DNA of 64,000 bases from Helicobacter pylori (GTDB lineage Bacteria; Campylobacterota; Campylobacteria; Campylobacterales; Helicobacteraceae). The notes below the pieces were generated by a model. That model was given only the letters and a program-made list of their open reading frames with translations. It did not search any database and was not told the DNA's origin. A program made the translations under genes and the position numbers. Below, piece after piece: positions 1 through 12,587 of the stretch; position 1 is the stretch's first letter; every line of letters starts with the position of its first letter. The DNA is taken from NCBI RefSeq assembly GCF_016748675.1, contig NZ_CP051534.1, positions 186,001 through 250,000 on the forward strand, written 5' to 3'.

Positions 1-139
1 TGCAGCTTGGCGTGTAGGTTTGGAGCTTGACAAAATCCGCGCCGCTTTCCTTAATGGCATGAAAGCTTTCTTTGGCGAGATTTAAATCCTGGTTATGGTT
101 AGCGCTCAATTCAGCGACAATTTTAGGGCGTTGTAACAT
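1..139 (-). CDS. pseI: Pseudaminic acid synthase PseI, N-terminal 46 codons only (cut by window edge)
   Basis: The visible N-terminus contains ELSANHNQ (about residues 10-17) and KLQTYTP, both typical of the NeuB/PseI family of sialic-acid-type synthases. These condense phosphoenolpyruvate with a 6-carbon diacetamido sugar. In H. pylori the product is pseudaminic acid, used in the cytoplasm to glycosylate flagellins. The ATG lies four bases after the stop of the upstream ATPase gene, so lnt, the ATPase and pseI are probably read as one minus-strand operon. PseI is preferred over NeuB from knowledge of the species; the fragment alone would not separate the two. Confidence 0.8.
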   Translation of the reverse strand, partial: MLQRPKIVAELSANHNQDLNLAKESFHAIKESGADFVKLQTYTPSC

Positions 140-143
140 TTTT

Positions 144-785
144 TTATTTTTCCTTAATCAAAACTTCTTTTTCTAAGCGATAGACTTGAGAGCAAGTGAA
201 AGCTAAATGCTCATCATGCGTGGCTAGAACTAACGCCCCTTCGTTTTCTGTGATGTAATTTTGCAGCATGCTGATGACTTGATTAGCGCTAGTGGTGTCT
301 AAATTCCCGGTGGGTTCATCAGCGATAATGATTTTGGGTTTTTTAGAAAGCACTCTGGCGATGCTTAAGCGTTGTTGCTGGCCACCGCTCAATTCACCCA
401 CACCTTGTTTTAGGGTGTGGGCTATGCCTAATTGTTCTAAAAGGGAATGATTTATTTCTTGCTTGGCTATAATTGAAGCGACTTGCAAGTTTTCTAAAGC
501 GCTAAAACCCTTAAAAAGGTAATGCGATTGAAAGACGATGCCCACTTTTAAGCGCCGTAATTCCAAAAGTTTTTTGGAATTTAGGGCATAAATATCCTGG
601 TGTTCTAACAAACTAACTGTTCCGCTATCCGGTTTTAGCATGGTGGCTAAATGGCTTAAAAGCGTGCTTTTACCGCTCCCGCTCACGCCTAAAATCGCTA
701 GGCTTTCTTTGGGTTTAATGCGCAAATTCACGCCATTATAAAGAGGTTTTTCAAAAGCATGAGAAATATTAATCGCTTTAATCAT
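144..785 (-). CDS. LolD-like ABC transporter ATP-binding protein
   Basis: A 213-residue stand-alone ABC ATPase. Walker [10 protein letters not shown] is at 33-41, the ABC signature LSGGQQQR at 132-139, Walker B IIIADE at 152-157, and a switch histidine follows in LATHDEH. Size and motif spacing match the LolD/MacB class of ATPases, which drive lipoprotein release from, or efflux across, the inner membrane. No permease (LolC/E or MacB type) lies beside it, so the partner must be encoded elsewhere. Its ATG overlaps the stop of lnt by four bases, which suggests translational coupling to lipoprotein acylation. The exact substrate is an inference from class and context. Confidence 0.85.
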   Translation of the reverse strand: MIKAINISHAFEKPLYNGVNLRIKPKESLAILGVSGSGKSTLLSHLATMLKPDSGTVSLLEHQDIYALNSKKLLELRRLKVGIVFQSHYLFKGFSALENLQVASIIAKQEINHSLLEQLGIAHTLKQGVGELSGGQQQRLSIARVLSKKPKIIIADEPTGNLDTTSANQVISMLQNYITENEGALVLATHDEHLAFTCSQVYRLEKEVLIKEK

Positions 786-2059
786 GATCGTTTCCTAAAA
801 AGAATATCGCCCCATAAACTAGGGCTTAAAATGTAAGAAGGTGAAAAATTCGCGCTGTGCAAGATGATTTTATCATAACGCCTTGCATAGTATTTTAAAA
901 GCGTTCTTTGCAAGGTGGGTTCAATGCTTGGGCTAAACCATGCGTTATTGCTCATCACGATAAAAATTTTTGAAGGGCTGTTTGAATAAGCGGCTTTGGA
1001 AGTGCCTTCATAGCAAATTAAAGGGCGAAAAGTGAAATCGTCTAATGTGAAATCGCTGAAACTAGAAGCGTTGCGGTATAAATAAGCGCTCTCGCCAAAA
1101 AAGAGTTTTTCAAGGGGTTTTTGAAGAAACTTAGGTAAAGGCATGGTCTCGCCAAAGGGGGCTAAGATCACTTTATCAGCGATCTGAACGCCCTCTTTAG
1201 AAAATAAAAACGAGCTGTTATAAAGGTTATAACCTTGAGTCCGCAATGTCCCTATTAAAATAGCAATATCATCGCTTAAATCTTCTAGTTTGGCTTTAAA
1301 GGGGGAGTTTTCTAAAGCGATGGGGTAGGCGGTCTCTGGAAAAACAATCAAGGTTTTTTGCTTGCTTTGAGCGAGTTTGATTTCTTTAAGGATGTTGTTT
1401 TCAATATTATTAAGGTAGTTTGAGTCAAATTTCAAATCTTGGGGCGTTTTTGTAGAAACTAATTCAATATTTCCAACCTTTTTTAAATCGCTTGTTTTGA
1501 AACCATTAAAATCCAATGCGCCAAGCAACAATAAAACCCCTATGATCCTATATTTTTTAAAGGGTTTAGCGCTCAAAAAAACGCAAGCCAAAAAAACAAG
1601 CCCTAGCGATAACTTATCCACTCTAAACACGCTATAAGAAAAAAAGCTATCCGGGACTAACCAATCAAATCCAAAGGGGTGGATAAAACTAGAGCCTAAA
1701 AAACTCAAAAGCCTGAAATAGGGGTTCTCAAAATAGAGCAACAAATAAAATAAAACCCCATAAACTAACGCTACTAAAACAATGATTAAGGGCAATAAAT
1801 AAGTGAAATCCGAGTAGCGAAAGCTTAAAGCGCACCAGTAAAACAATAACGCCCCCACAAAAAACCCCAAAGCAAAAGCGCTATTTCTAGGGGTTTTTAA
1901 AAACGCTAGCATGCTTAAAGGGGCTAATAGGCTTGTGAATGTGATAGTGATATAAGGGTTTTCAACCGCATAAGCGTCTAAAACAGCGTTCACATACACG
2001 CTTGAAACAAACATGCATGCTAATAAAAAAGCGTTTTGATTGAATAAAAGAAGACGCAT
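782..2059 (-). CDS. lnt: Apolipoprotein N-acyltransferase
   Basis: Lnt transfers a fatty acyl chain from a phospholipid to the N-terminal cysteine of lipoproteins at the outer face of the inner membrane. The protein has 425 residues, shorter than the roughly 510 of E. coli. About the first 180 residues are hydrophobic membrane segments, followed by a nitrilase-type domain. The expected Glu-Lys-Cys triad is visible: E242 in VFPETAYP, K296 just before the PFGE motif, and C349 in PLICYEG. It is the first gene of the minus-strand group with the LolD-like ATPase, so both steps of lipoprotein maturation may be co-expressed. The -10 element at 2095-2100 fits as its promoter. Confidence 0.9.
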   Translation of the reverse strand: MRLLLFNQNAFLLACMFVSSVYVNAVLDAYAVENPYITITFTSLLAPLSMLAFLKTPRNSAFALGFFVGALLFYWCALSFRYSDFTYLLPLIIVLVALVYGVLFYLLLYFENPYFRLLSFLGSSFIHPFGFDWLVPDSFFSYSVFRVDKLSLGLVFLACVFLSAKPFKKYRIIGVLLLLGALDFNGFKTSDLKKVGNIELVSTKTPQDLKFDSNYLNNIENNILKEIKLAQSKQKTLIVFPETAYPIALENSPFKAKLEDLSDDIAILIGTLRTQGYNLYNSSFLFSKEGVQIADKVILAPFGETMPLPKFLQKPLEKLFFGESAYLYRNASSFSDFTLDDFTFRPLICYEGTSKAAYSNSPSKIFIVMSNNAWFSPSIEPTLQRTLLKYYARRYDKIILHSANFSPSYILSPSLWGDILFRKRS

Positions 2060-2094
2060 GGCTAAATTGTGAAACCTTGAGATTGTTTTAGTGT

Positions 2095-2100
2095 ATTATA
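2095..2100 (-). promoter_or_regulatory. -10 element for lnt operon
   Basis: A perfect TATAAT on the minus strand, about 36 bases before the lnt ATG. H. pylori housekeeping promoters rely on this hexamer and often lack a -35 box. Inference from sequence only. Confidence 0.55.
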
Positions 2101-2221
2101 GCTATATTTTAATTTAAGAATTTTAGATTGATTTTTTTAAGGGTAGTTTTTTTTAAGTTGTGTTATTATTTTCAAATTTCAAGTCTAAAGAGCGTGAATT
2201 GGCATGATTTAAGAATGATGG

Positions 2222-2989
2222 GTGTTTGTTTTAAAACGCTACGACTATCTTTATGCGAGATATATGAGAGAAAGGTTTGGGTTTAGGGTGAATTATATTG
2301 ATTTGGCGTTACTTGTGGTGGTGGTAGCCTTTGGGATTAGGGGATTTTATCATGGCTTCGTGAGTGAAGTGGCGGGGACTTTAGGGATTGTGCTTGGCGT
2401 GTATTTAGCGTCTCGCTACTCTGTGGCTGTTGGGCATTTATTTTCACAGCATTTGTATGATTTGAGAAATGAAACCATGACCAATCTCATTGGTTTTTTG
2501 TTGGTGTTAGCGTCTATTTGGGTGTTTTTTTTAGCTTTTGGAGTGTTGCTAGGCAAGGTGTTAGTCTTTAGCGGTCTAGGCATTATAGACAAGGCGTTAG
2601 GGTTTATTTTTTCATGTTTGAAGACTTTTTTAGTGCTTTCTTTCATCCTTTATGCGCTCTCTAAAATGGAAGTGATGAAAGACGCTAACGCCTATTTGCA
2701 AGAAAAGAGCGCTTTTTTTTCTACCATGAAAAGCATCGCCAGTAAGATCATGCGCCTTGATGGCGTCAAACATGTGGAGAAAAACCTTAAAGACAACCTT
2801 GAAGAAATGAGCGATGAAGTTAAAAATAAAGAATCTATTGATAACGCCAAAGAATCTTTTGATAAGGCTACGGATAAGGGCGTAGAAGCTTTAAAAGAAA
2901 AGGCTAAAGATTTGCCTAAAAACATGCTAGAGCCAAAAGCTAACCAAACCCCACCAAACCCCACCCCATCTAATAAAGAACCCCTATAA
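2222..2989 (+). CDS. CvpA family integral membrane protein
   Basis: Homologue of the colicin V production protein family, inner membrane proteins whose exact role is unsettled. Four hydrophobic segments lie between about residues 25 and 150, with the family-typical NYIDLALL start and a Gly-rich GFYHGFVSE stretch. A charged, Lys/Glu-rich cytoplasmic tail of about 90 residues follows, ending in an Asn/Pro-rich stretch. The longest frame starts with GTG at 2222. Alignment with CvpA favours the GTG at 2288, and an ATG at 2264 is a third option; none has a strong ribosome site. It leads a plus-strand run into lysS, nine bases downstream. Confidence 0.78.
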   Translation: MFVLKRYDYLYARYMRERFGFRVNYIDLALLVVVVAFGIRGFYHGFVSEVAGTLGIVLGVYLASRYSVAVGHLFSQHLYDLRNETMTNLIGFLLVLASIWVFFLAFGVLLGKVLVFSGLGIIDKALGFIFSCLKTFLVLSFILYALSKMEVMKDANAYLQEKSAFFSTMKSIASKIMRLDGVKHVEKNLKDNLEEMSDEVKNKESIDNAKESFDKATDKGVEALKEKAKDLPKNMLEPKANQTPPNPTPSNKEPL

Positions 2990-2998
2990 AGGCACAAC

Positions 2999-4504
2999 AT
3001 GTTTTCTAATCAATACATCCAACAACGCATCCATAAAGCCAATAGCTTGAGAGAAGAAGGGAAAAACCCTTATCAAAATGGCTTGAAACGAAGCCTCACC
3101 AATGCTGCTTTTTTAGAAAAATACGCTTATGTTAAGGGTTTAGAAGAGCCTAAAGACAAAGAAAAATGCGAAAGTATTGTAGGGAGAGTCAAGCTTTTGC
3201 GTTTAATGGGTAAGGCATGTTTTATTAAAGTTGAAGATGAAAGCGCGATTTTGCAAGCTTATGTTTCGCAAAATGAATTGAACGATGAATTTAAAAGCTT
3301 GAAAAAGCATTTAGAAGTGGGCGATATTGTGTTGGTGGAAGGTTTCCCTTTTGCTACCAAAACCGGTGAATTAAGTATTCATGCCCTAGAATTTCATATT
3401 TTAAGCAAAACCATTGTGCCTTTACCTGAAAAGTTTCATGGATTGAGCGATATAGAATTGCGTTACCGCCAGCGCTACTTGGATTTGATCGTCAATCCTA
3501 GTGTTAAAGATGTGTTTAAAAAGCGCAGTTTGATCGTCTCTAGCGTGCGGAAATTCTTTGAAATGGAAGGGTTTTTAGAAGTGGAAACCCCTATGATGCA
3601 CCCCATTCCTGGCGGGGCGAACGCAAGGCCCTTCATCACTTATCATAACGCCTTAGAAGTTGAAAGGTATTTGAGAATCGCCCCAGAATTATACCTCAAA
3701 CGCTTGATTGTGGGGGGGTTTGAGGCGGTGTTTGAAATCAATCGTAATTTTAGGAATGAGGGCATGGATCACAGCCATAACCCCGAATTTACGATGATTG
3801 AGTTTTACTGGGCGTATCACACTTATGAAGATTTGATTGAATTGAGCAAGAGGCTATTTGACTACTTGCTAAAGACTTTAAGTTTAGATTCAAAAATCAT
3901 TTATAACGATATGGAAGTGGATTTCAACCAAACGAGCGTGATTTCCTATTTGGACGCTTTAGAAACAATAGGGGGCATTAGCAAGGGTATTTTAGAAAAA
4001 GAAGACAGGCTTTTGGCTTATTTGTTAGAGCGAGGCGTCAAAGTAGAGCCAAACCTCACTCATGGCAAATTGCTCGCTGAAGCGTTTGATCATTTTGTAG
4101 AGCATAAGCTCATTAACCCCACTTTTGTAACCCAATACCCTATTGAAATTAGCCCCCTAGCCAGACGCAACGATAGTAACCCTAATATTGCTGACAGGTT
4201 TGAGTTGTTCATTGCAGGTAAAGAAATCGCTAATGGCTTTAGCGAATTGAATGACCCATTAGATCAACTAGAGCGCTTTAAAAACCAAGTGGCTGAGAAA
4301 GAAAAAGGCGATGAAGAAGCCCAATACATGGACGAAGATTACGTGTGGGCCCTAGCTCATGGAATGCCACCCACTGCAGGGCAAGGCATAGGCATTGACC
4401 GATTGGTGATGCTACTCACTGGAGCTAAAAGCATTAAAGATGTGATTTTATTCCCAGCGATGCGTCCTGTTAAAAACGATTTTAATGTTGAGGGTGAAGA
4501 ATAA
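2999..4504 (+). CDS. lysS: Lysyl-tRNA synthetase, class II
   Basis: Charges tRNA-Lys in the cytoplasm. At 501 residues it has the usual LysS length. An N-terminal OB-fold anticodon-binding domain (about 55-145) is followed by the class II catalytic core: motif 1 around [18 protein letters not shown], motif 2 in [18 protein letters not shown], and motif 3 [11 protein letters not shown] near the C-terminus. The stop overlaps the glyA ATG in TAATG, so the two are coupled. A run of seven Gs at 3712-3718 sits within conserved coding sequence and the frame is intact. Confidence 0.96.
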   Translation: MFSNQYIQQRIHKANSLREEGKNPYQNGLKRSLTNAAFLEKYAYVKGLEEPKDKEKCESIVGRVKLLRLMGKACFIKVEDESAILQAYVSQNELNDEFKSLKKHLEVGDIVLVEGFPFATKTGELSIHALEFHILSKTIVPLPEKFHGLSDIELRYRQRYLDLIVNPSVKDVFKKRSLIVSSVRKFFEMEGFLEVETPMMHPIPGGANARPFITYHNALEVERYLRIAPELYLKRLIVGGFEAVFEINRNFRNEGMDHSHNPEFTMIEFYWAYHTYEDLIELSKRLFDYLLKTLSLDSKIIYNDMEVDFNQTSVISYLDALETIGGISKGILEKEDRLLAYLLERGVKVEPNLTHGKLLAEAFDHFVEHKLINPTFVTQYPIEISPLARRNDSNPNIADRFELFIAGKEIANGFSELNDPLDQLERFKNQVAEKEKGDEEAQYMDEDYVWALAHGMPPTAGQGIGIDRLVMLLTGAKSIKDVILFPAMRPVKNDFNVEGEE

Positions 4505-5754
4505 TGGCTTATTTTTTAGAACAAACGGATAGTGAAATCTTTGAGTTTATTGTTGAGGAATTTAAACGCCAAAATGAGCATTTAGAAATGATAGCGAGCG
4601 AGAATTACACTTTTCCTAGTGTCATGGAGGCTATGGGGAGTATTTTAACGAATAAATACGCTGAAGGCTATCCTAACAAACGCTACTATGGGGGCTGTGA
4701 AGTGGTGGATAAAATAGAAAGCTTGGCCATAGAAAGGGCTAAAAAGCTTTTCAATTGCCAGTTCGCTAACGTGCAAGCGCATTCAGGCTCACAAGCTAAT
4801 AACGCTGTCTATCACGCTCTTTTAAAGCCTTATGACAAGATTTTAGGCATGGATTTAAGCTGTGGAGGGCATTTAACGCATGGCGCTAAAGTGAGCTTGA
4901 CCGGCAAGCATTATCAGAGCTTTTCTTATGGCGTGAATTTGGATGGCTATATTGATTATGAAGAGGCGCTAAAAATCGCTCAAAGCGTTAAACCAGAAAT
5001 CATTGTGTGCGGGTTTTCAGCCTATCCAAGGGAGATTGATTTTAAGAAATTTAGAGAAATCGCTGATGCAGTGGGGGCGTTATTATTAGGCGATATAGCC
5101 CATGTGGCAGGGCTTGTGGTCGCTAATGAGCATGCCCATCCTTTCCCGCATTGCCATGTGGTTTCAAGCACCACTCATAAAACCTTAAGAGGGCCTAGAG
5201 GGGGGCTTATTTTAACCAATGACGAAGAAATAGCGGCTAAGATTGATAAAGCGATCTTTCCAGGGACTCAAGGTGGGCCTTTGATGCATGCGATTGCTGC
5301 TAAAGCGGTGGGGTTTAAAGAGAATCTAAAACCAGAATTTAAAGCTTACGCAAAATTAGTGAAATCTAACATGCAAGTTTTGGCTAAAGCGTTAAAAGAA
5401 AAAAACCATAAGTTAGTGAGTGGTGGCACTTCTAACCATTTGCTTTTGATGGATTTCTTAGATAAGCCTTATAGCGGGAAAGACGCTGATATTGCCTTAG
5501 GGAATGCCGGAATCACCGTGAATAAAAACACCATTCCTGGCGAAACACGCAGCCCTTTTGTAACGAGTGGGATAAGGATTGGCTCAGCAGCATTGAGCGC
5601 AAGGGGCATGGGAGCTAAGGAATTTGAAATCATAGGGAATAAAATATCAGATATTTTGAATGATATTAATAATGTTAGTTTGCAATTGCATGTGAAAGAA
5701 GAATTGAAAGCCATGGCCAATCAATTCCCTGTGTACCACCAACCTATTTTTTAA
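4504..5754 (+). CDS. glyA: Serine hydroxymethyltransferase
   Basis: Cytoplasmic PLP enzyme interconverting serine and glycine and feeding one-carbon units to folate. Its 416 residues are full length for the bacterial family. The PLP-binding lysine is K226 within [13 protein letters not shown]. Other hallmarks are [10 protein letters not shown] near the N-terminus, AHSGSQAN and GDIAHVAGL. It begins in the last base of the lysS stop codon and is followed ten bases later by the DUF1882 gene, within the same plus-strand operon. Confidence 0.97.
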   Translation: MAYFLEQTDSEIFEFIVEEFKRQNEHLEMIASENYTFPSVMEAMGSILTNKYAEGYPNKRYYGGCEVVDKIESLAIERAKKLFNCQFANVQAHSGSQANNAVYHALLKPYDKILGMDLSCGGHLTHGAKVSLTGKHYQSFSYGVNLDGYIDYEEALKIAQSVKPEIIVCGFSAYPREIDFKKFREIADAVGALLLGDIAHVAGLVVANEHAHPFPHCHVVSSTTHKTLRGPRGGLILTNDEEIAAKIDKAIFPGTQGGPLMHAIAAKAVGFKENLKPEFKAYAKLVKSNMQVLAKALKEKNHKLVSGGTSNHLLLMDFLDKPYSGKDADIALGNAGITVNKNTIPGETRSPFVTSGIRIGSAALSARGMGAKEFEIIGNKISDILNDINNVSLQLHVKEELKAMANQFPVYHQPIF

Positions 5755-5764
5755 GGGAGTCAAG

Positions 5765-6307
5765 ATGACAGAAATGGAATTAAAGCTCATTAAGATAGAC
5801 ACGAGCCATTATTTTGAAAAAAAACCAGGCTTGGGGGAGAGGGTGGATTATGCGGGGCGTTGCTATTATAATAAATTCCAAAGAGTGAATGCCATGCTCA
5901 CAAGCTCGCTCATTCAAAAGCATTTGAAAAAAGAAATAGAAATCGCGCACAACCTCATCTTGCGTAACGATAAGGTGGAAAACATTGTGTTTGATTATAA
6001 CGGGAGGAACCCGGAGCGTTTTTACCATAAGGCGCAGTTATTGCTTCGTGAGGAAGGTTTTATGAATTTTACCGCTTATAACACCAAAACGCCAGGGCAT
6101 TTGCATTTGTATGTACATAAGGGGCATACGGAATTAGGCGAGGGTGAAAGGTTGGTTAAAACTTTGTCTATGAAATTAGCGCAAGGGTTGCCTAAAGAAT
6201 GGAAAGTCTTCCCTAGCAATGAATGGCCTAAGGAATTTAATATTTTAGCTTTACCTTATGAAGTGTTTGCAAAAGAGCGCGGGAGCTCTTGGGCGAAGCA
6301 TTTATAA
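5765..6307 (+). CDS. DUF1882 family protein (HP0184-like), function unknown
   Basis: A soluble 180-residue protein with no signal peptide or membrane segment. I recognise it as the DUF1882 type restricted to Campylobacterota; no function is established to my knowledge. The C-terminal half has a [22 protein letters not shown] stretch, with alternating His residues followed by an acidic helix, and this part looks most conserved-like. That motif loosely recalls the primase/LigD polymerase core, which is only an inference. The gene has a GGGAG ribosome site at 5756-5760 and sits ten bases behind glyA and ahead of the SPOR protein. Confidence 0.75.
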   Translation: MTEMELKLIKIDTSHYFEKKPGLGERVDYAGRCYYNKFQRVNAMLTSSLIQKHLKKEIEIAHNLILRNDKVENIVFDYNGRNPERFYHKAQLLLREEGFMNFTAYNTKTPGHLHLYVHKGHTELGEGERLVKTLSMKLAQGLPKEWKVFPSNEWPKEFNILALPYEVFAKERGSSWAKHL

Positions 6308-6328
6308 CCATTTTTGAAAGGATTTTTG

Positions 6329-7126
6329 ATGTCAGAAAAAGAAAGACTGAATGAAGTGATCTTAGAAGAAGAAAATAATGGGGGCGGCACTAAAAAGGTG
6401 TTTTTGATCGTGGCTATAGCCATTATCATTTTAGCGGTGCTTTTAATGGTGTTTTGGAAAAGCACCAGAGTCGCTCCTAAAGAGACTTTTTTACAAACCG
6501 ATAGCGGGATGCAAAAAATAGGCAACACTAAAGATGAGAAAAAAGACGATGAGTTTGAAAGCTTGAATATGGATTCTCCCAAACAAGAAGACAAGCTAGA
6601 CAAAGTGGCGGATAATGTTAAAAAACAAGAAAATGATGCGTTTAACATGCCCACTCAAACCAATCAAACTCAAACGGAGATGAAAACAACAGAAGAAACG
6701 CAAGAAGCTCAAAAAGAATTAAAAGCTGTTGAGCACACTAGTGCTCAAAAGGAATCTCAGGCTGTGGCTAAAAAAGAAACCCCCCATAAAAAGCCTAAAG
6801 CAACGCCTAAAGATAAGGAAGTTCATAAAGATAAGCATGCGGCTAAAGAGCTAAAAGTCAAAAAAGAAGCTCATAAAGAAGTTCCTAAAAAAGCCAATTC
6901 TAAAACCAATCTTACTAAGGGGCATTATTTGCAAGTGGGGGTTTTTGCGCACAGGCCCAATAAAGCCTTTTTGCAAGCGTTTAACCAATTCCCCCATAAG
7001 ATTGAATATAGGGGGGCTACTAAACGCTATCTCATAGGCCCTTATAAGAGCAAGCAAGAAGCCTTAATGCATGCCGATGAAGTCAGCAAAAAAATGACTA
7101 AACCGGTTGTCATAGAGATTCGTTAA
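6329..7126 (+). CDS. SPOR-domain membrane protein (HP0185-like)
   Basis: Single-pass inner membrane protein, about 265 residues. A short cytoplasmic N-terminus (about 25 residues) precedes one transmembrane helix rich in Ile/Val/Ala (about 26-45). A long low-complexity periplasmic linker rich in Lys, Glu, Gln and His follows. The C-terminal 70 residues form a SPOR peptidoglycan-binding domain, recognisable from YLQVGVF and YLIGPYKSKQEA. SPOR proteins bind denuded septal peptidoglycan, so a role in division or cell-wall remodelling is likely. A TTG at 6314 could extend it, but the AAAGGA ribosome site points to ATG 6329. The HP0186-0188 region and a repeat follow. Confidence 0.83.
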   Translation: MSEKERLNEVILEEENNGGGTKKVFLIVAIAIIILAVLLMVFWKSTRVAPKETFLQTDSGMQKIGNTKDEKKDDEFESLNMDSPKQEDKLDKVADNVKKQENDAFNMPTQTNQTQTEMKTTEETQEAQKELKAVEHTSAQKESQAVAKKETPHKKPKATPKDKEVHKDKHAAKELKVKKEAHKEVPKKANSKTNLTKGHYLQVGVFAHRPNKAFLQAFNQFPHKIEYRGATKRYLIGPYKSKQEALMHADEVSKKMTKPVVIEIR

Positions 7127-7148
7127 AGATTTTACAAACTTAAAAGAG

Positions 7149-7260
7149 TTTAGCGTTAGTCAAGCGATAATTTCTTGTGATGCACTCTTAGGGGTTAGAG
7201 GGATTTATGGGGGAGAGTTTGCAAAATACCCCTATTTTCTTAAGAGTTTTGTATAAAACT
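7149..7260 (+). repeat. Dispersed intergenic hairpin repeat, copy A
   Basis: Shares the core AAGCGATAATTTCTTGTGATG, then TTAGGGGTTAGAGGGATTTA and GCAAAATACCCC, with copies near 21.3, 47.0 and 57.7 kb. The distal arm CTTAAGAG can pair with the proximal CTCTTAGG. The short stem at the proximal end is not formed in this copy, so it looks decayed compared with B and C. Confidence 0.65.
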
Positions 7261-7297
7261 AAAATAAAGTAATCCCATTTAAAAAATAAAGAGCGTT

Positions 7298-7384
7298 ATG
7301 AATTTAATGGATAGCAAAGAATATGACGGCTTTTTAACTAGCAAGCAAAATATAAGACAGCTAAAACAAAGTAATAGCATTTAG
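7298..7384 (+). CDS. Possible 28-residue peptide or gene remnant
   Basis: Starts ATG AAT TTA ATG GAT and ends at TAG, with a weak purine stretch (AAAGAG) upstream. The peptide is polar (Asp, Lys, Gln, Asn) with no membrane segment. It may be the start of a gene lost downstream. I do not recognise it. Confidence 0.25.
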   Translation: MNLMDSKEYDGFLTSKQNIRQLKQSNSI

Positions 7385-7425
7385 TAAAGTAGGGGTAAGA
7401 GGTAAAAAATGGAAAAACATGCGTT

Positions 7426-7572
7426 TTAAATCAAACATTCATACCCACTACTAGCAGTCAAGGAGAAGTAACAAACCCAGACCGCATGAAAGAATTGTAA
7501 TATAAAAAAGATTAAAACAGCTTTTAAGACTATCAATCCATATGATTTTACCAAAAAGAAAGCATCAGTCAT
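7426..7572 (-). CDS. Possible 48-residue hydrophobic small protein
   Basis: From ATG at 7572 the frame encodes a peptide with one long hydrophobic stretch (about residues 11-40, rich in Leu, Ile, Phe, Val) and a short polar tail with one Cys. A longer frame reaches 7710 but would overlap the start of the UPF0114 gene on the other strand, so the short form is preferred. No strong ribosome site is visible. It could be a membrane peptide of the type I toxin style or chance; transcription data would decide. Confidence 0.35.
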   Translation of the reverse strand: MTDAFFLVKSYGLIVLKAVLIFFILQFFHAVWVCYFSLTASSGYECLI

Positions 7573-7596
7573 TTTAATAGGTTTTTTAAAATTAGC

Positions 7597-7602
7597 TATA
7601 AT
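7597..7602 (+). promoter_or_regulatory. -10 element for UPF0114 gene
   Basis: TATAAT, 38 bases before the ATG at 7640, following an A/T-rich stretch. Confidence 0.5.
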
Positions 7603-7639
7603 CAAGGGTTTAAAAATAATCCTTAAAAAGAGTTTGAAC

Positions 7640-8173
7640 ATGCTAGAAAAGTTGATTGAAAGAGTGTTGTTTGCCACTCGTTGGTTGCTAGCCCCTTTGT
7701 GCATTGCCATGTCGTTAGTGCTGGTGGTTTTAGGCTATGTGTTCATGAAAGAGTTGTGGCACATGCTAAGCCATTTAAACACGATCAGCGAAACGGATTT
7801 GGTTTTATCAGCCTTAGGATTAGTGGATTTGTTGTTTATGGCAGGGCTTGTTTTAATGGTGTTGCTCGCCAGTTATGAAAGCTTTGTTTCTAAATTAGAC
7901 AAGGTGGATGCCAGCGAAATCACTTGGCTAAAACACACGGATTTTAACGCTTTAAAGTTAAAGGTTTCGCTCTCTATTGTAGCCATTTCGGCGATCTTTT
8001 TGCTCAAACGCTACATGAGTTTAGAAGACGTTCTATCCAGTATCCCTAAGGACACGCCCCTATCGCATAACCCCATTTTTTGGCAAGTGGTGATCCATTT
8101 GGTGTTTGTGTGTTCAGCGCTTTTAGCCGCCGTTACCAATAACATCGCTTTTTCACAAAATAAAGGGCATTAA
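7640..8173 (+). CDS. UPF0114 (YqhA-like) integral membrane protein
   Basis: A 177-residue inner membrane protein with three or four hydrophobic segments (about 12-38, 53-75, 108-125 and 145-165 from the ATG). The N-terminal LIERVLFATRWLLAPLCIAM is characteristic of UPF0114/YqhA. No biochemical role is established for the family. A TTG at 7634 is an alternative start; the ATG at 7640 aligns better with family members. It runs convergently into the phospholipase D gene with five bases between the stops. Confidence 0.82.
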   Translation: MLEKLIERVLFATRWLLAPLCIAMSLVLVVLGYVFMKELWHMLSHLNTISETDLVLSALGLVDLLFMAGLVLMVLLASYESFVSKLDKVDASEITWLKHTDFNALKLKVSLSIVAISAIFLLKRYMSLEDVLSSIPKDTPLSHNPIFWQVVIHLVFVCSALLAAVTNNIAFSQNKGH

Positions 8174-8178
8174 AAGTT

Positions 8179-9687
8179 TTAAAGTTCTCTTTCAGGAAGG
8201 ACTTTAGACCATTCTTTAATCAAGCGTAAAAAGAAGGAAGTGTCAGGCGAAGTTTTTTCATGGATTAAAATGCCTTCTTCTACCGCTTCCCAAATCACTT
8301 TATGCCGATACACCACCAAATGCCATGATTGTTGGGCATGATCTTTGAGCGACAAACGCACCCTTTTAGCAAAAGATGGGTTGTCAAACAAAACCGCACT
8401 TTCAGTGTTGATGTAGGCAGAGCGTGGGTCAATGTTAAAGCTCCCTAGAAGCGTTAAATTGTCATCAAAAACAATCGTTTTGCCGTGTAAGGAATGTTTG
8501 GTGCTAAAGCGCCCTTTAATCTGGCGGTTGAAAAAATCGTTTCGTATTTCATAGACATTCGCGCCCATTCGCACTAATTGGTTGCGATACCTTTCCCACG
8601 CCCCATAGACCACTATCGCATCAGTAGATGAAAGGGAATTGGTAAGAATATTCAATTCAATCCCCTTAGAAATTTGTTTTTTAAAGATTTTCATCATCTT
8701 TTTGCCTGGAATAAAATACGATGAAGCGATAAAAACGGAGTCCTTAGCGTTTTTAAGGGCTTTCTCAAAAGCGATTTTGATGGGCGAATACAAGGGCGTG
8801 TCAATTTTTTTGGGTGAATCGGCTAAAAAAATGGCATTCCCATAATAAATGGGGTATTGGTATTTTTGGAAACGATCTATAAAATCATTGACTTTTTTTT
8901 CAAACTGGTTTTTGTCTTCAGCGCTGATAGGGATTTTTTCATGGAGTTTAGCGATTTCTTTAGCGTTGTTTTTGAGTCTTTTATGGGTTCTTAGTAATGA
9001 AACAGGGATAGAGCGGTGGAATCTCCAATAGCGTTCAAAGCTTTCTTTGGCTTTTGAAGCAACCCCTCCAAAAAACAAAGCGTCTAAATCTAAAAAATTC
9101 GTGTCTAAATCGTTATCAAAATAATTGTCCCCAATATTGCGCCCCCCTATAATGACAGCGAAATTATCCACAATAAAAAGCTTGTTGTGCATGCGTTTTT
9201 TAATGCGCTCATAATCCGCAAGCATTTCAAAATAACGCAAACCTTTATTGCGGATATAGTAGGGGTTAAAAATTTTCACCTCAATGTTTTTATGGAAGTT
9301 TAAGAGCATAATATCTGAAAAATCCGAATCCACTCCGTTATCGTCTAAAAGAATGCGCACTTTTACCCCACGATTGGCCGCATTTAAAAGTTCTTTAGCG
9401 ATCACTTGAGAGGAAAGATCGTTCTTATAGATATAAGTTTGCATGTCAATGCTTTTTTGGCTCATCCTGATAAGACCCACTCTGTGCAATAAAGCGTCAA
9501 AGCCGTCTTCTAAAAGAATGGCCGCGCTATGGTTAGGGTTTTCTTTTAATTTTTCAGCATACAAGCTCCCAATGGTGGTAGTGTAGGAATCATAAGAGAT
9601 AGGGGGGCTTGAAATGGGAGTCTTATAAACTAACCCAAAACACCCATTAAAAAAAAAGACGCTTAAAAAAACTAAAAAGATTTTCAA
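8179..9687 (-). CDS. Phospholipase D superfamily lipoprotein (cardiolipin synthase-like)
   Basis: A 502-residue protein with two HxK(x)4D catalytic motifs: RMHNKLFIVD with GGRNIGDNYFD behind it, and SLHGKTIVFDD followed by GSFNIDPRS. This duplication is the mark of the PLD family, including cardiolipin synthases. The N-terminus is a lipoprotein signal (MKIFLVFLSV, lipobox FNGC), so the protein is likely lipid-anchored and exported. That differs from classical Cls, which has two transmembrane helices, and resembles ClsC/YmdC-type members. It lies 16 bases downstream of frdB on the same strand. Substrate is unproven; phospholipid transphosphatidylation is the best inference. Confidence 0.82.
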   Translation of the reverse strand: MKIFLVFLSVFFFNGCFGLVYKTPISSPPISYDSYTTTIGSLYAEKLKENPNHSAAILLEDGFDALLHRVGLIRMSQKSIDMQTYIYKNDLSSQVIAKELLNAANRGVKVRILLDDNGVDSDFSDIMLLNFHKNIEVKIFNPYYIRNKGLRYFEMLADYERIKKRMHNKLFIVDNFAVIIGGRNIGDNYFDNDLDTNFLDLDALFFGGVASKAKESFERYWRFHRSIPVSLLRTHKRLKNNAKEIAKLHEKIPISAEDKNQFEKKVNDFIDRFQKYQYPIYYGNAIFLADSPKKIDTPLYSPIKIAFEKALKNAKDSVFIASSYFIPGKKMMKIFKKQISKGIELNILTNSLSSTDAIVVYGAWERYRNQLVRMGANVYEIRNDFFNRQIKGRFSTKHSLHGKTIVFDDNLTLLGSFNIDPRSAYINTESAVLFDNPSFAKRVRLSLKDHAQQSWHLVVYRHKVIWEAVEEGILIHEKTSPDTSFFLRLIKEWSKVLPEREL

Positions 9688-9703
9688 AAACGACCCAAAG
9701 AAA

Positions 9704-12578
<2,875 letters not shown>

Positions 12579-12587
12579 TTTCTACCC

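Larger units (their letters stand above)
7127..7639. other. Intergenic region with repeat copy A, two tiny ORFs and a promoter
   Basis: This 513-base stretch has no large gene. It holds repeat copy A (7149-7260), a 28-codon plus-strand ORF (7298-7384), a 48-codon hydrophobic minus-strand ORF (7426-7572) and the -10 element of the next gene (7597-7602). Older annotations placed short hypothetical genes here; support for them is weak. Confidence 0.6.

Noticed and set aside
3712..3718. G7 run in lysS as a contingency tract
   Set aside because: It encodes conserved residues within an uninterrupted synthetase; no truncated alternative frame makes sense.
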